The notes: generated by a model from the sequence alone, not told the origin. A stretch of DNA of 64,000 nt from Parelaphostrongylus tenuis (GCA_019055375.1 JAHQIW010001340.1:124001-188000); one strand, 5' to 3'; shown: positions 1 to 17,971, numbered from the stretch's first letter. Numbers and translations are program-made.

Positions 1-925
1 GAGCCGGTGCCAGTCGCTGACCCATTGCCAACTCTCTTTTTTGTGCGAAATAATTTCCGGACCTTCTAAAAACCAAGCAGTTTAGGAACTTATTCAGAAG
101 AACTGTCAGCTGCTGAATCGACAATACGTACATGTTTATTGCTCCTTCGTGTTGTATGAAGAACTCCCGGATGGTTTATAATGCGGAGTCATTCGACACG
201 CTCGCATGAAGGACATTGACGTCAAAGGACTCCGTTGCTTACGAGCTGTTAGGTCGTGCAGTCCGTAGACGATCCAAGAACCTTTAAGTGTAATGAGACG
301 GGCTGGAATGTGTCTTAAAAACTGGGATATTAATAGAGCAAGAAACTATCCGTAAGTCCGTCTACACAGCTGATAATGGGCCTGACCTTAGACATCGATG
401 GATTGTTAGATATGAGACCATCAGCGCCTACTAACGTATAAGTTTTTGTAAGCAATACAAAACTGGACACGTTGGCAGATTATCTTTTAGATCAGAAGTA
501 AGAGATGATTTCGAACCAGCTGCTTTTGCCACTCCGACCCACTCATCATTTAACTTTGCCACTGCTTTTGGAATTTCTTTCCAGAAGACGCTCGATAGTG
601 GGTAGCATTCTCAAGATGTTTTTCGTTATATCAATATTTAACCGACGAGGTTTTTACCACAAAAAAAGTCTAGTGTTTTTAGACTTTATCGTCTACCGAC
701 CCTCCCGAATCCACATTATGTGCCTCTGTGAGAATGGAGCGGAACTTTATCACGCGATAGCGACCGAGAAGTTTGAAAGTTTTGCTAGCAAATATCCGAA
801 ATTTTATATCGACTCATTGTTCTGGTCTTGTTGTCTATGAAATCGCTGAAGAAATTGTGGTAATGCTAATGCCCTTTTGTTTTGTTGTTCATTCCTAATA
901 TGTTTTTTGTGGATTAATGTGATCT
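1..925. other. No gene recognised
   Basis: I see no conserved protein, tRNA or splice-supported exon here. A 111-codon open frame at 505-840 (+) has no recognisable motif and is probably chance. The stretch immediately precedes a Penelope-type 3' hairpin motif, so part of it may be decayed element sequence, but I cannot show that. Confidence 0.4.
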
Positions 926-973
926 TTCCAGGCTCTGAAGAAGGCGACCCACCGAAACGTTAGCCACCTGGAA
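926..973 (+). repeat. Penelope-like element 3' hairpin motif, copy 1
   Basis: GGCT, then CTGAAGA, a short inner stem, GAAAC, then AGCC. GGCT pairs with AGCC, and outside it TTCCA pairs with TGGAA after a three-base bulge. The same motif lies downstream of Penelope-type C-terminal coding sequence elsewhere in this window (23.1, 23.4 and 58.4 kb), which is why I assign it to that class. No coding remnant is recognisable next to this copy. Confidence 0.6.
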
Positions 974-1133
974 TACTGTTTATTCAAGCTGCATTACTAA
1001 TTGTATTTTTGCATGCTTCGCTAATATTCAATAAATAATATCAATACCACCCCAGGACGGCTAAATAGAAGAAAATATTCATTGGTCATGAAAGTGTTCG
1101 ACCAAGTTGATGCACGTCAATATGACTCTTTCA

Positions 1134-1169
1134 GGCTCTGAAGAAGGCAAGACTGCTGAAACGTTAGCC
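1134..1169 (+). repeat. Penelope-like element 3' hairpin motif, copy 2
   Basis: Same layout about 205 bp after copy 1 and in the same orientation: GGCT-CTGAAGA-inner stem (GCA/TGC)-GAAAC-AGCC. Two 3' motifs this close suggest tandem, heavily truncated element ends. Confidence 0.6.
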
Positions 1170-2194
1170 ACCGACGAACTCTATTGTACCATTTTGTACA
1201 CGTCAAACGTGTACCAACAACCTCGTAATTGCTGGACAAAGAAAGTCACGGAATCATTCAGTCAATGGCAAGGCTAATCAGTAGTCGGTCTTAGAAACTC
1301 CTTACTGTCTTTTTCATATTTCGTGTCGTGGAAATGTGATCGAATTGATTGTTGCAGGTTTCGAGGGCGAACCCAGCGTGTCAGTACCTAGGCGTACCAC
1401 GACGATGTCGCACAGACAACTTTATGGCAACTCGTACTGACAACTGCGCTGCTGTAGTCATCCATCGCCCGTCATGGGCAATTAGTTGTGTTTGAAGCCT
1501 TCTTGTTTGACAACTAGTCTTTCCGTATGAGCTAGTGTATTTCGGTGATCTCTCGTCCTCATCATGAGTCGAATGTCTCTCTTCCATGCTTTGTTGGTTC
1601 GTGATGATGTGACTCGGGACATGAACTCCATCGGCGAGCACACTTAAGTGTGCTATGTTTGCTTCGCCACCGGAGGCAGGAGAGCCAGTCCCATAGTTAA
1701 TCACCAACCTGGTTGTAAACACGCTGTGCAGTGTTTGCAGTACAATTTGCAGACGACCCCCAGGCCCAATCACATTATATAATTTCACTCACTGGCTCCA
1801 CCTCTGGTGCGACGTTCACGCGGCAAGCATAGCATCATCCAGGGCTCTGCCGAATAGTCGGGTCCCGAGAAAACATATAAACTCATAACTTCAGTTGCTA
1901 TAATCTCTTCAAATTGCTCCCCCAGTCGGTATCTCTGACTGCTAATTTTCATCGATCACCGAGCAAAGTGTAGCGAAAATGTATCGTATTCATTACTGCT
2001 TGATTTCAGGAAATTTTCCAAAACAAGTACTGAATATTCGATTCCCTAAGATATCATGTTTTCAACGAATTCACATGAGATCCTTCATATGAAATTTATT
2101 CCATAAAAGCTGTTTCTGCGGATTTTGGCATTTGTTCGACACAAGTGATATTCTAACAAAATAAGTAATGAACGTACATGCACATGACTGCATA
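1170..2194. other. Intergenic, nothing recognised
   Basis: A 135-codon open frame on the minus strand (1788-1381) has no family resemblance that I can see. On the minus strand AATAAA at about 2102-2097 is a plausible polyadenylation signal for the MOB gene that ends at 2404. Confidence 0.4.
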
Positions 2195-2336
2195 TATATG
2201 ACATACATTAATACATATATGTGCATATGTGTGTTCATATATGAGCACACGTACCTATACATATGCATGTATGTAATATATATACGTATATATATATATA
2301 TATATATATATATGCATACATGCATATACTTTGTGT
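2195..2336. repeat. TA/CATA-rich microsatellite
   Basis: A run of alternating TA with an uninterrupted core of roughly 27 bases near 2287-2313, flanked by CATA/TATG-rich sequence. It lies 70-200 bases downstream of the MOB stop codon, so probably within its 3' UTR. Confidence 0.85.
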
Positions 2337-2403
2337 ATATCCACATGTTAAAAGGAAACATATAGAGTACTGGAACAAGACATTACAAACGAAGTAATGA
2401 ATT

Positions 2404-4150
2404 TCAAGTTCCGACCAACTCTTCGATCTTGGTCCGAAGTGGTTCAAGCTCTCTTGCAGGGACAAGCTGGAACTGTCGTGCAAAAAGAATGAACTGTTTG
2501 AAAGATGTGTTCAGATGTGGTGTAGCATTCAATTCGTTGAATCTCGCTGCATGTGCAGAATAAACGTGGGCGTAAACTCGGAAGAGACGTCGCATTATTC
2601 CTTCACAGACTTCCATAAAATCCCAAGGAAACAGCCGACCTTCAATGTGTGGTAACAGATTAAAAAAAATCGAACACAGCAAGCTTGGGAAAGTGAGTGT
2701 GACAGAGAATCATACTCGATGACTTACCTACTTGGGAAGGAAAAATACTTTCGTCATCAAGCTGATCCTGTACCCATGTCATAACGTAATCAATGTACAG
2801 CGGAGCCGAACACGGAAGACTGCAACGACAGCAACGCCATGTATTTTCCAGGTCAACTGGATATATAAGTGAGTCCATGGGGTAGCTTTTTTTCTGTTTT
2901 TCGAAAAATTGCTTTTGCCGTAAAGTAGTAGTTGGGAATTGAAAGCTAGTTTTCGAAATATACGTATTCAAAGACCCACATTCTGTCGTTTTCTGTCCAG
3001 AAATACTCATAGGCGGGTCCGGCCGTCATCTGCGGGCATACTTCATTCGTACACTGGTCAATAATTGTTCCGTATAGCATCCGAACTTGGTTAAAGACAT
3101 CCATAACTATAAATTAACGAAGTATTAACGATTTGCTATATCACAACTTGAATTTTATCATATGCAAAAAGTAAGGAAATAAGTCGTTTAGGCCCTGTTA
3201 TATAGATCATCTTTGGCTTCCAAAACCTTTCATTTCAATCTAACAAGACGTGGTGTGATTTCTTAATTAAAAACTATCTTCTTCAGCAGGAAAAGAGGTA
3301 CAGTCCTGTGATTTCTACTTTCCGAAAATTCCTGAGAGAAACTATTCGACGATCCCAAATTTTCAAAAAAATATTGAAAGAAGGATGGTGGATTATCAAC
3401 ACGGTATGAATACGGCGTGATTCCGAATAATCGTCAACATACCGGGTTTGGTGCTGATATGTGCATACGCGACCTAAACCCATTAGGAGTTGGTTGCTGC
3501 CAGCTGTGACAGGATATATCGAAGAAAAAGTGGTAGTGAAGCGGAGGCCTCGGTGGTGTAGTGGTAGCTCGAATCCCCAGAATACGTGAAACGCGGTTTT
3601 AACTTCTGCCAAAGGAAAATTTTCTTACCACCCAATACTCCTAGACACATATTTACAACATACTGCTAAAAAGCAGCAGAGATAAGAATTCCGAGCACAT
3701 CACAAAGTAACTTCCTGATAGCGCTCAAAATATTAACAGTAGAAAATCGAACCCTAAGAGTTCCCCGCCAAACCAGTATTTTGTCACTTTTCACATTACC
3801 AATTATCTAATTTCTTCAAAGGTTACTTCTTGTTCATTGAACATCGTGCCTAACGCAGAGTGAACGCTTTAAGTTTGATCGATGAGAAGTAGAGTTTACT
3901 CAATAGAGCACAATAGACATTCATCCACATGAAAATCTCTGCACCATAGTGCTGATGTTTATGAAAACTTCTAGGAAAACCCACTGTTCACAGCGAGCCA
4001 CTCGTTGATGTCTTCTCCAGCAGGAAGTCGAACCACATCGTGCAGATTCCCACTTCCAAGAGTGGGTGCAGTTGATTGCAACATCGAATCACCGTTACTG
4101 GCGTTTTCAACGCGCTCTCTGAGTAGATGACTTCGTAGACCACTACTCAT
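2404..4150 (-). CDS. MOB1-family kinase activator, four exons
   Basis: Exons on the minus strand are 4150-3985, 3106-2980, 2819-2728 and 2639-2404; all introns are GT-AG and the joined frame codes for 206 aa. MOB proteins bind and activate NDR/LATS kinases in Hippo/mitotic-exit-type signalling. Seen here: LGSGNL (residues 31-36), LPAGEDINEW, LYGTI, a zinc-site cysteine pair C74/C79, CSAPLYIDYVMTWVQDQLDDE, RLFRVYAH with the histidine pair H153/H158, then HLNTSFKQF and the terminal ELEPL...EEL block. C-x4-C and H-x4-H spacing equals that of human MOB1. The N-terminus is shorter than MOB1 (216 aa) and lacks its basic leader. The ATG has an in-frame TGA 15 bases upstream. It lies 648 bp downstream of let-92 on the same strand. 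The second junction (donor inside AATGTGGGT) is the least certain. Confidence 0.9.
3545..3612 (+). repeat. tRNA-derived SINE fragment in MOB intron 1
   Basis: GCCTCGGTGGTGTAGTGGTAG resembles a tRNA A-box region and is followed by ACGCGGTTTTAACTTC, a decayed B box. It resembles the better preserved element at 11845-11935. It lies inside an intron, antisense to the gene. Confidence 0.5.
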
Positions 4151-4189
4151 GGTGGTCGAGACCTTTCAGGTTTCTTATTGAACAGATGA

Positions 4190-4200
4190 TAATCCTGAAG
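4190..4200 (-). promoter_or_regulatory. Candidate trans-splice acceptor for the MOB gene
   Basis: On the minus strand CTCTTCAG ends at 4195 and leaves a 44-base leader before the MOB ATG. This matches a nematode splice-acceptor consensus without any recognised upstream coding exon, so spliced-leader addition is plausible but unproven. Confidence 0.4.
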
Positions 4201-4457
4201 AGTTAGCGAGTAAGGCCTACATGTACCGTCAACATACTATACTCTGTATATACTAGTCAGATACCGAGATATTGAAGAACACAGGCTAAACGACTTTACT
4301 ATCACAAAAAAGTAGAGAAAACGAAATCAATCGTTTAGCAATTGCTTTTTGGAGCGTCGAACAGTACTTTATACTTCAGTGCAGTTGATGACAGTGTGGT
4401 ATAAGTTCCAACGCATAGCACTACTATTAATCAAGATCACATTATGTATGAGAGCGG

Positions 4458-4463
4458 TTTATT
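4458..4463 (-). terminator. Polyadenylation signal AATAAA downstream of let-92
   Basis: AATAAA on the minus strand about 335 bases past the let-92 stop and about 260 bases before the candidate MOB splice acceptor. The order stop, AATAAA, acceptor, ATG is what a nematode polycistronic unit would show. Confidence 0.45.
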
Positions 4464-4798
4464 CTCAATAAATTGACCAACTTAAACAATGGGCGATAAA
4501 TCACTCGACACAAGACAAACAGCATACACACTGAAGATGAAGAACAGATCCGGTAAGCTTGAAAGCCAAGCGCACGCTAAGTCATCAAAAAATGATCCTA
4601 GTACGACGCATCTACTATTAAGAGCAATGTAGGAGACGGGGGTAATTCAACTAGGTATGATACTGACCACAGTTACATTAACTGTATTAAAACATCTCTG
4701 TTGTGACACTTTTAAGAGAATAGACATACTTGAAGGTTGTGGAATTGAGGTGCATATAACGAATAAATAATATCAAGGACAAGTAATCTACAAACATA

Positions 4799-10721
<5,923 letters not shown>

Positions 10722-10765
10722 TGGCACTGGAGAAAAGAAAGAGAGAGAGAAAGTTATAGATGAAC
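10722..10765 (-). promoter_or_regulatory. let-92: Pyrimidine-rich splice/trans-splice acceptor before let-92 ATG
   Basis: The minus strand reads CTTTCTTTTCTCCAG, then five bases, then ATG. This is a strong nematode acceptor. It may take a spliced leader, or join to an upstream non-coding exon that I cannot identify. Confidence 0.6.
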
Positions 10766-11592
10766 GCTGGTACGAATCCCGTCTATGGTCGAATTTTTGC
10801 TAAGCACTCAATTCTCTTCGGTCTATCTAGAACGCAAAAACGCTGCGAAACAACCCGAAATACAAAAAGAAACCTTAAGAAAAAAAAAGGTGAGGAAAAT
10901 ATGAGAACATGAGAGAATAAAAAGCAGAAGAATCGGAGGGAAACCGCATTGAAAGGCCCGAGACAACAAATGATTCAGTCTGATCGAGGGCATCATCAAC
11001 AATGAAAAACGACGTTGTTGGGGGCGGCGGACCGCCCCTGGGGCTTCCCTCATTTTCTCGCTTGTCTCTTCCAAAGGGACCTCAAATCCTTGGGTCCTTA
11101 GCTGCCTATAAAAATTGATTTCAACTTACTAACGGAATAAAAAAAGAAAAAAGAAGCTAATGGGACCTGAAGCAATTAAAAAAACCTCTAGGGTCTGTAA
11201 ATACGAGAAATGGGTGGGAAGGTCGGCGGGATCGAACCCTCGAGCTTCTGGACGACGACCTTGTGATGATCTCGTCGAATCGACTCGATATAGAACAATC
11301 GAGAGCTACTACCTACGAGTCGGCGAAACGAATCGATATCTGGGCCGGGATTGTGAAATTCGCTAAGGGCGAAGCGAGCGTGGTCAGCAGCAGGTTAGTA
11401 GCGTGGACGCGATGCGGTCGCGTCGCGTGCTCTCCGGATGGGATCTTCCGACGGCGGCGATCGTCGGATTCCACTTAGGAGGAGAGCGGGAGGTCCTTTG
11501 ATAGGAGCGGACGAGGAGGCGAAGGGATAGTCGGGCTGGAAAGTTTTGTTTGATTAGTTGGCGGTTTGACCACTTATATCGCCCGTAGGAGC
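10766..11592. other. let-92 upstream region, no gene recognised
   Basis: Several open frames of 60-100 codons overlap on both strands with no conserved motif. The segment 11.2-11.5 kb is unusually CG-rich compared with its surroundings. It probably contains the let-92 promoter, but no specific element can be named. Confidence 0.35.
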
Positions 11593-11770
11593 GCATGTGG
11601 CGCAGTGGTTAAAGGTCTCTGCGTCGCCCACGAAGTCAATGGTTCGATCTTACGCTCGTGGCTCACCAAGCCACTCATCCCTCTGGGATCGGTGCTATCG
11701 TTCTCAGATTTATCTGAGAGCTGTGTGGCCCTGCTCGTTAACGTGGTAGAGAGCTTTGCATTCTTAGGAC
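11593..11770 (+). repeat. tRNA-derived SINE, family 3
   Basis: A box GTGGCGCAGTGGTTAAAGG and B box GGTTCGATC are separated by normal tRNA spacing, and an unrelated tail follows. The fold does not close as a tRNA. Confidence 0.6.
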
Positions 11771-11844
11771 TTCCCGGGATTTTGAACTATTGAGTGAGAG
11801 TTAATCCACTTCTCAGTCCTTTTGGGGAAGAAAAGTGTTAGCAG

Positions 11845-11935
11845 AATAGGAGCCTCGGTAGTGCAGTGGTTACCAGGCGCCCCTGGAAAGATTGAGACGC
11901 GGTTCAACTCCCAACCAAAGCGAAGGTTTGTTTAT
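11845..11935 (+). repeat. tRNA-derived SINE, family 4
   Basis: GCCTCGGTAGTGCAGTGGTT (A box) and ACGCGGTTCAACTCCC (B box). Same family as the fragment in the MOB intron. It abuts the left end of a fold-back element. Confidence 0.6.
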
Positions 11936-11937
11936 CA

Positions 11938-12545
11938 ATATTGATTTACTTCATTATTATTTAAGCCAACGTGTCATGTGGTCTGGTAATGGGCTCTTGT
12001 ACAGCCCGATACACATGTTTCGACCTGACAGTCTCGTCAGTTGGGCAGAACCCATCGTCTTTCGATCTTTCTAGCCAATCCTCTCGTGGGTGCCCTAGTC
12101 CCCACATTAGAAGGTATTGAAGGCGAACGTTTTACACTGTAAATCAAGTGAAATTATCACCGAAAGTACAGTGTTGTACACTCGATTAATCTTCGGCCGG
12201 CACTCTTATCATATTATACCCTTATTTCGAGTGTTTTGTTGAAACCACGCCCAAATTTCAATAGATCCCTTCATTATTATTTGTGTGCACAACACTGTAA
12301 GTTCGGTGATTATTTCACTCGACTCACAATGTAAAACGTTCGTCTTCGATACCTCTATGTAGGGAGAGCAGGCTCCCGAGAGAACTGACTAATAAAATCG
12401 AAAGACGACGGGTTCTGCCCGACTGACGAGTCTGTAAGGACGAAATACGTGTATCGGGCTGTACAAGAGCCCTTACCAGACCACATGACATGTTGGCTCA
12501 AATGATAATAAAGAGATCTATTGAAATTTGAGCGTGGTTTTAATA
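11938..12545. repeat. Fold-back (long terminal inverted repeat) element
   Basis: The left arm (about 11938-12180) reappears in reverse complement at about 12290-12545. Shared landmarks are CATGTGGTCTGG, GGGCTGTACAAGAGCCC, GGGTTCTGCCC and ACGTTTTACA. A third partial copy of the outer end (CAAATTTCAATAGATC) sits near 12251. No transposase is encoded, so it is non-autonomous. Confidence 0.7.
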
Positions 12546-12936
12546 AAACACTCGAGATGATGGTATGATTTTGTATTGATTGAATAGCTTGGTTTTTTCC
12601 TGCTTCACTGGAAATCCACGAAGACGAAACGACATCAGCAGCATAAAGAAGGTTTCCGTCAACATATGCCCTTTTGGTTTCAATTAAGCGCTTCATTGTC
12701 CACTGCAGGGGCAGCGTGAACTTTGACGGAATAGCGTCATCTTGTCGAACGTGCTTCTTTCTTATTAAGAGGGAACAAATGAAAAAACCGATCTCATTCG
12801 TTGCAGGGGAACTATCCATAGGAGTGTTAGCAACCACTCGATAGCTGAGACTTGAGGTTACAGCCTCACGCCGCCGATTTTAAAAAACACTCTCTTATGT
12901 CGTCGTAACATAGAGATCGAAAATTATGTTTCAAAA
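12546..12936. other. Spacer, no gene recognised
   Basis: The minus-strand open frame covering 12837-12355 runs through the fold-back arm and has no recognisable domain, so I treat it as chance. Confidence 0.35.
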
Positions 12937-13174
12937 TCGCATTTTGCCTCCATTTTTATCATGCGTATAATTCACTGGAAACCGAAAAGCATATCAGTGT
13001 TTAGAGGAACTTTCGTGGTATCTTAGTCAATCGATTTATCTGGAGTTTCGTTCGATGCGGAGGAATAATTCTTAATTCAATAACAAAATATCAATCGTCC
13101 CGCCTCGCTCCGCCCCTGGCACGGCCTTCGGCTTGTCGTATAGCCTGTAAGCATCACCAAAAATATGAAACTCC

Positions 13175-13258
13175 ATCTTATCTTCTTCTTCTTCTTCTTC
13201 TTCTTCCTCTTCCTTCTTCTCCCTTCTTCTCGCCTCCTCCCCCTCCCCCCCCCCCCCC
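13175..13258. repeat. TTC microsatellite and C tract, left arm
   Basis: About 30 bases of TTC repeats, then TCTTCTC-rich sequence and a run of C. Read on the minus strand it creates a Glu/Lys-rich frame that is an artefact of the repeat. The mirrored tract is at about 29600-29675. Confidence 0.85.
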
Positions 13259-13739
13259 ATGCTAAACAGTATTTAAAAAAAATAGGCACATCGCTAGAAT
13301 CACAAAACGTTACCCTATCAGATGATTACTAATCGTCTGAAGAAAGAGTTCTGTCTGCGAGGTTTAGAACACAAATCGAAAAGCAGAGGAGTTCAAAAGA
13401 GCTTTTTATTCAACAAACACATTTTTGTGTTATTTGGAGCTTGTGCTACAAGTATGAGCACTAGCACTCTGAGGAAGGCGTTTTGTCCGGCGCAATAAAG
13501 GCGAGATAAGAAATGGAACATGATTTTCTTTCAAATCCTACGGTGTTAGAAGGAGGTATTTTGAAAAACTGGCAACGTGGGGCTGTACACACAAGTCTGA
13601 GCTACCGAATAGTTACTAACTTTCCTATGAAAAATTTTTCTACAGCGAATGAGATCGGTTTTACGTTTGTTCCCTCATAATCAAAAAGAACTAAAATCTG
13701 TTTTTGTGCTGCGATCTTGAAAGCACTCAATAGTGATCA

Positions 13740-14965
13740 AATATGCGACGGCTACACACCTTGGTCGACGAGAACTTATAGGATTGCATTCATTCCGACG
13801 ATGTCAAGCGCTAATCCCACAATCGAAAAAAATTAGGGCAAGGGAAAGTGGGTATTGCCGACGGAATCTGACGATTTTTGACGTAGCTTGGTTGTGGTTG
13901 ATGTGGCAGAATGTTTGTCAGAATCCTGCTTGCTCAGCTGGTTGTGCCTCATCCAGTTTGGTCGGACAGATATGCCTCGATGGTTTAGTGGTAGAGCACG
14001 CGTCCTCGGATAGGATGAAGAGCCGGTTCGATTCCCGACGAAGGCAATGTTTTTGCTGACCACTCAATTATCTAAGGAATATATGAAACATTATAACACT
14101 GCGAAAAAGGCAGTAAAAGCAATGGAAATTTTGAAATATTGATGTTGGACTTTTTTTTTGCCAATTTCATATCATGGCGGAATGCAGTAATGATCCCATC
14201 TTCGCTGATGAGGATTGTTAGCGGAATATAATAGTTGCGGAGATCCCGGCATCATTTCTCTATGCCACATTGCCTGGAGCTGCTTCTTATGACTCTTTGG
14301 CCTATTTCGATGTAAACCCTCTTTCAAAGGCCCTTTGAGGCTGCTATTTTGTAGCAAGGTAAAGCTTCAGTTCCCTTTTCTTTTCGAACAACTCATTGCA
14401 ACAGCCATACGATTTGAGCCTCTTATTTGAGTAGCTGATACTGTTTAGGCACATGTCTTAGGTCCTTCGACAGGCAGAATGTAGTCTTTGTCGGGTCTTC
14501 CTTTATTTGACAACTGTATGAGAAAGGAATTTTTTTGACAACATCATTGTCATACACCACTTGTGTTTTTCTTACACGATGACAACACTTCTTTTCGACC
14601 TTATGGTTCAACTGACACTTCGCTGAAAGGCGATGATCACATTCCGAAGAGAATCCAGATTCCATTGAGCTATCTAGAAGCACCATTTTTTGCCTGTAAG
14701 TATGTGATCGATTTTCACATGATTCTCATGAGCCGTGCCGTTAAGAGGCTCTCGTGTTCATCGGAGATTCTCTTTGTTCTCGAAAAATGGGTTTCAGTGG
14801 AAGAGATGAGCTGCGGACAGTAGCCGTACATTATGGTTTCCGTTCTTTCTTCGTACTCCCATTTCGAATTATCCTCTGCTACATTCATTTTCGCTGTCCG
14901 CTCCTAATTTGGTATTGGAATGCCAAACAACAACTTTTTGGAGGGAGTTTTTGTTGCGGATGATT
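13740..14965 (-). pseudogene. Decayed EN-RT retrotransposon remnant (second family), left arm
   Basis: On the minus strand a frame near 14960-14880 reads VVVWHSNTKLG, which aligns with the VVGDFNAKLG endonuclease motif of nematode EN-RT elements with the catalytic Asp-Asn pair altered. Downstream (14686-14423) is KVEKKCCHRVRKTQVVYDND...IKEDPTK, matching the linker after the endonuclease domain in that family. A short RT piece lies near 13830-13755. Stops, frameshifts and an inserted SINE show it is dead. It differs in sequence from the RTE copies in the tRNA array. Confidence 0.65.
13970..14135 (+). repeat. SINE family 5, copy 1
   Basis: tRNA-like head TGCCTCGATGGTTTAGTGGT with B box CCGGTTCGATTCCCG, and a tail containing GAAACATTATAACACTGCG. 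The acceptor ends TGCCT and AGGCA still pair, but the anticodon arm does not fold. Inserted in the decayed EN-RT element. Confidence 0.75.
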
Positions 14966-16204
14966 TACTCCAACTAATTGTAGCGTGTCTAATTTGCTCT
15001 CATCAATTTTACAGGGTGGTAAGTAGTAGAGTTTCGTATGAAGTGATTAAATATGGGTAAATGACAAAGCTTCCGACATTTTGCAATAGGAATTTCCTAT
15101 TACGAGAGATACTTTTCAATAATTTTTTGATTAATACTGTAGTTCAAGAGTTGAAGCCTCTATTGAATTATAAAAGAGTCCTTGTTCCGTCGTCCCATGG
15201 ACAATAACTATTATCTATCCACGTGTTCTGTCTGTGAACTTAATCTATCATTGCTACTTTTAATACTAGACATGCGCACAAATTTAACGTGCTTTAGTTA
15301 CCTAATTTCTAGTTCAATGCACTAGTTGTGGTTTTCTGTTCCTCGTCCAATCCTCGTTGAAGAATTGGAGATCCTACAAACATCTTGCTTAACTGCAGCG
15401 GTGAGGCGTTGCTGACAAAGCAGGGACAACATAGAAAGCGATGTACTTGATGGAAGTGTAGCTTTACGAATGATGACTCAGACGTTAAAGAACAAGATAG
15501 TTCAATTGATACCGAAGCAGTGGATTGGTGATCGAGGAATGTGGTGTCGTCCACTATACCACCTCCAGTGAGATAGGAGCAGACGTTCTTCAATCCCACG
15601 TTCTGCGCTATTGGGAGAAGCCAGTCGATTTCTTCTGACTGCTGATAAATGACTCTTGGAGTTGATTTTGGAGCAGACGAATTTTCTAAGATTGCAGAAA
15701 AACGAGAACTGAGATATTACGATGATCGATGAGATGAGGAAAATCATTGGCTTGAGCTTTCAGATTAGTGAGATACAATTACCGTATCTGAAAAACTACT
15801 GGAGCAGTCATCCATCTCTAAAAACTCTACTTTGAAGATAGATATTATGCCGAGGAATTATTTCTTTATATCATGGCTCACTTACATGCAGTCGATAAAA
15901 TATGTGCAATATCGCCCTAGATAAGCAGATGGAACTCCTTCGTCGATTTCCTGACGTGTTTTCGAAGGACCATCAACCCCACCAAAACACCATAGGCGTT
16001 GTATTGAATGATAGAGAAAGTTTGAAGAAATAAAATGACGTGCCTATGTTTAAAAAAACTAGACACGTTTCTGCGAGGTGCAGCTGATGTGAGAACAACG
16101 TTTGCGTGGAATGCTTCTGATCGGGACTACCATTCTGAACGGTTTAGATATTCGTCTTAGAGAATGTATATTCCGCGCATGCTTTTTTATACTGTATACT
16201 GTAG

Positions 16205-16440
16205 AATAGGGCTCCGTGGCCGAGTGGTTGTGACGCGTGCGTGGAGCCGAGTTTCCCACCCCCAAACTCTCTCCGGCAGTTAATAACAATGCCTTATGGA
16301 AGGCCACAGCAAGGCTATGCTCGAGATTGCAAGGAGATTCGCTCAACCCGTATTCTACGCCATTCGAGAAGAATGACAAAAAAACGAATCGAATGCTAGA
16401 AATACTGAGATCCGCCTAGCGGAAAAAAATACTGTGATGA
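16205..16440 (+). repeat. SINE family 1, copy 2 (left arm)
   Basis: GGCTCCGTGGCCGAGTGGTTG head, CTCTCCGGCAGTTAATAAC, GAAGGCCACAGCAA and a tail GCTAGAAATACTGAGATCC. Mirrored by the copy at 26435-26680. Confidence 0.75.
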
Positions 16441-17726
16441 CTGATCAAATAAAATAGCGATAAAAAGAAGATTGTAGATTATAGTGTTTCCAAATTTGGC
16501 TGCTGTAGGATGTAAACTACTGTTGATTACATTGGGATACACTAGCTGTTGATCGTGTGTCGGAAGCAAGAGCAGGATTGATGATCGGTGCCAATGTATA
16601 AGTGGGGATAAATTGTCGTCAACCAATGATGAGCGTATAATTTATTGGTGAATATCCTTAGCAAGCGGTTCACAACATCATCGAAATGTTAAAAAGATAT
16701 GAGTTGAAAAGTCTTCTTTTTGCAAAGCACAAAGTGATGAATGCAAGTTCTTTCTGGATCCACTTTGACTACATACTAAGAATGCCTTCGAATAAAATTT
16801 CATAGAAGTTCCACGTTGTCGAAAATGTGCTTTCAATTTGCACTTTTACAACATCGTCGAAAGAAATGCGATAAATGAGAGATGCGATGGTTTCTGCAGG
16901 ACCCAGTTTTTGTACTGAAAACTGAGGATTTTTGAGACAGCTAAACGTTCTTCATACTATAAAAACGTTCATAACAGTCACTCCAGTAGTAATCTACCTT
17001 TCTGCAGCGACAAAATTTGTTTAGAATCAAAATTTATTGATTAAACACCGATAAGTTCGCTGCCAAATTGAAACAACAGGGCTAATTACTGGGAAATCAA
17101 ATCGTTATCTGCTTTTGTTAGTGGCATAAAAAGTAGATGTTCTTTTTAGAAACCAGGCTCAGTATTAGAATTTGTAAACCTCAGACTATTGAATGGCTGC
17201 AAAAACAAAAATAATATGATAAAAAACTCTTATAAAGCTGGAAGTATCTTCCCCTTTCGCCACAATGTAGCTCTCTCCTTGAGACATAGAAAATTTTTCA
17301 ACGCTTGGGAACTCTTTTATTTGAGCTGTTCTCACAAAAGTTTTCTCAGTATATTCTATTTTTTAGTGAAGACAGCGTTTCCTCCAGATCTTGATTTTGC
17401 AGATTTGTATTGCAGAGTGCATTAATATTCGTAAACCGTCCGAACAGCGCGAACAACCCTGCCTCGAAAACGATGCACGGTGACCCAAAGGGGTTAAAAG
17501 AGCGTGTGAACCACTGGATTCATTCAATCTCAGCTAGACCTCTTTCGACACCCGGAAACACCTCTAAGACATGATAAGGTGAAAAACTTGAAAAATGAAC
17601 AAACATTTCAATTTTGCTCTATAAGCTGCATAATTTGAACAAATTCTCTTTGTTACTACTTTACGGAGGCCACCGCTTTGCTATTACCATCTCTTCGATA
17701 GTTTATGTTCGCGACTTTCTTCAAAA

Positions 17727-17799
17727 GATCTTGTGGTGAAGTGGTTATCACAGATGTCTAGCACACAAAAGGTCGGGGGTTCGAGTCCGCCGGAGATCA
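17727..17799 (+). pseudogene. tRNA-Val-derived pseudogene with anticodon AGC
   Basis: 73-base tRNA shape with A and B boxes. The anticodon loop reads CTAGCAC instead of CTAACAC, and two of five anticodon-stem pairs are lost. Mirrors the copy at 25115-25179. Confidence 0.7.
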
Positions 17800-17898
17800 T
17801 ACGTTATGAATTCCCATGTTTAAATAGTTTTCAACAGATGATCATGAATGGTGTATAATCCGCATTGAAAAGAGAACTGATTAGTTAACAACTAACAA

Positions 17899-17971
17899 GG
17901 TGTCGCGTTATAGTGGTTATCACATCTGTCTAACACACTTAAGGCCGGTGGTTCGAGTCCGCCCGAGATCA
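17899..17971 (+). pseudogene. tRNA-Val(AAC) pseudogene
   Basis: Anticodon loop and B box are kept, but the 5' acceptor strand (GGTGTCG) no longer pairs with CGAGATC. RTE copy A is inserted 25 bases downstream. Confidence 0.75.

Noticed and set aside
505..840. 111-codon plus-strand open frame
   Set aside because: No recognisable family and AT-rich low-information composition.
11160..11366. Possible tRNA on the minus strand with a GGTTCGATCCC box
   Set aside because: The T stem does not pair and no acceptable A box or acceptor stem is present.
12355..12837. 160-codon minus-strand open frame
   Set aside because: Half of it lies in an inverted-repeat arm and no domain is recognisable.
13072..13289. 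Glu/Lys-rich small proteins on the minus strand
   Set aside because: Produced by the TTC microsatellite; the mirrored arm has a different repeat length.
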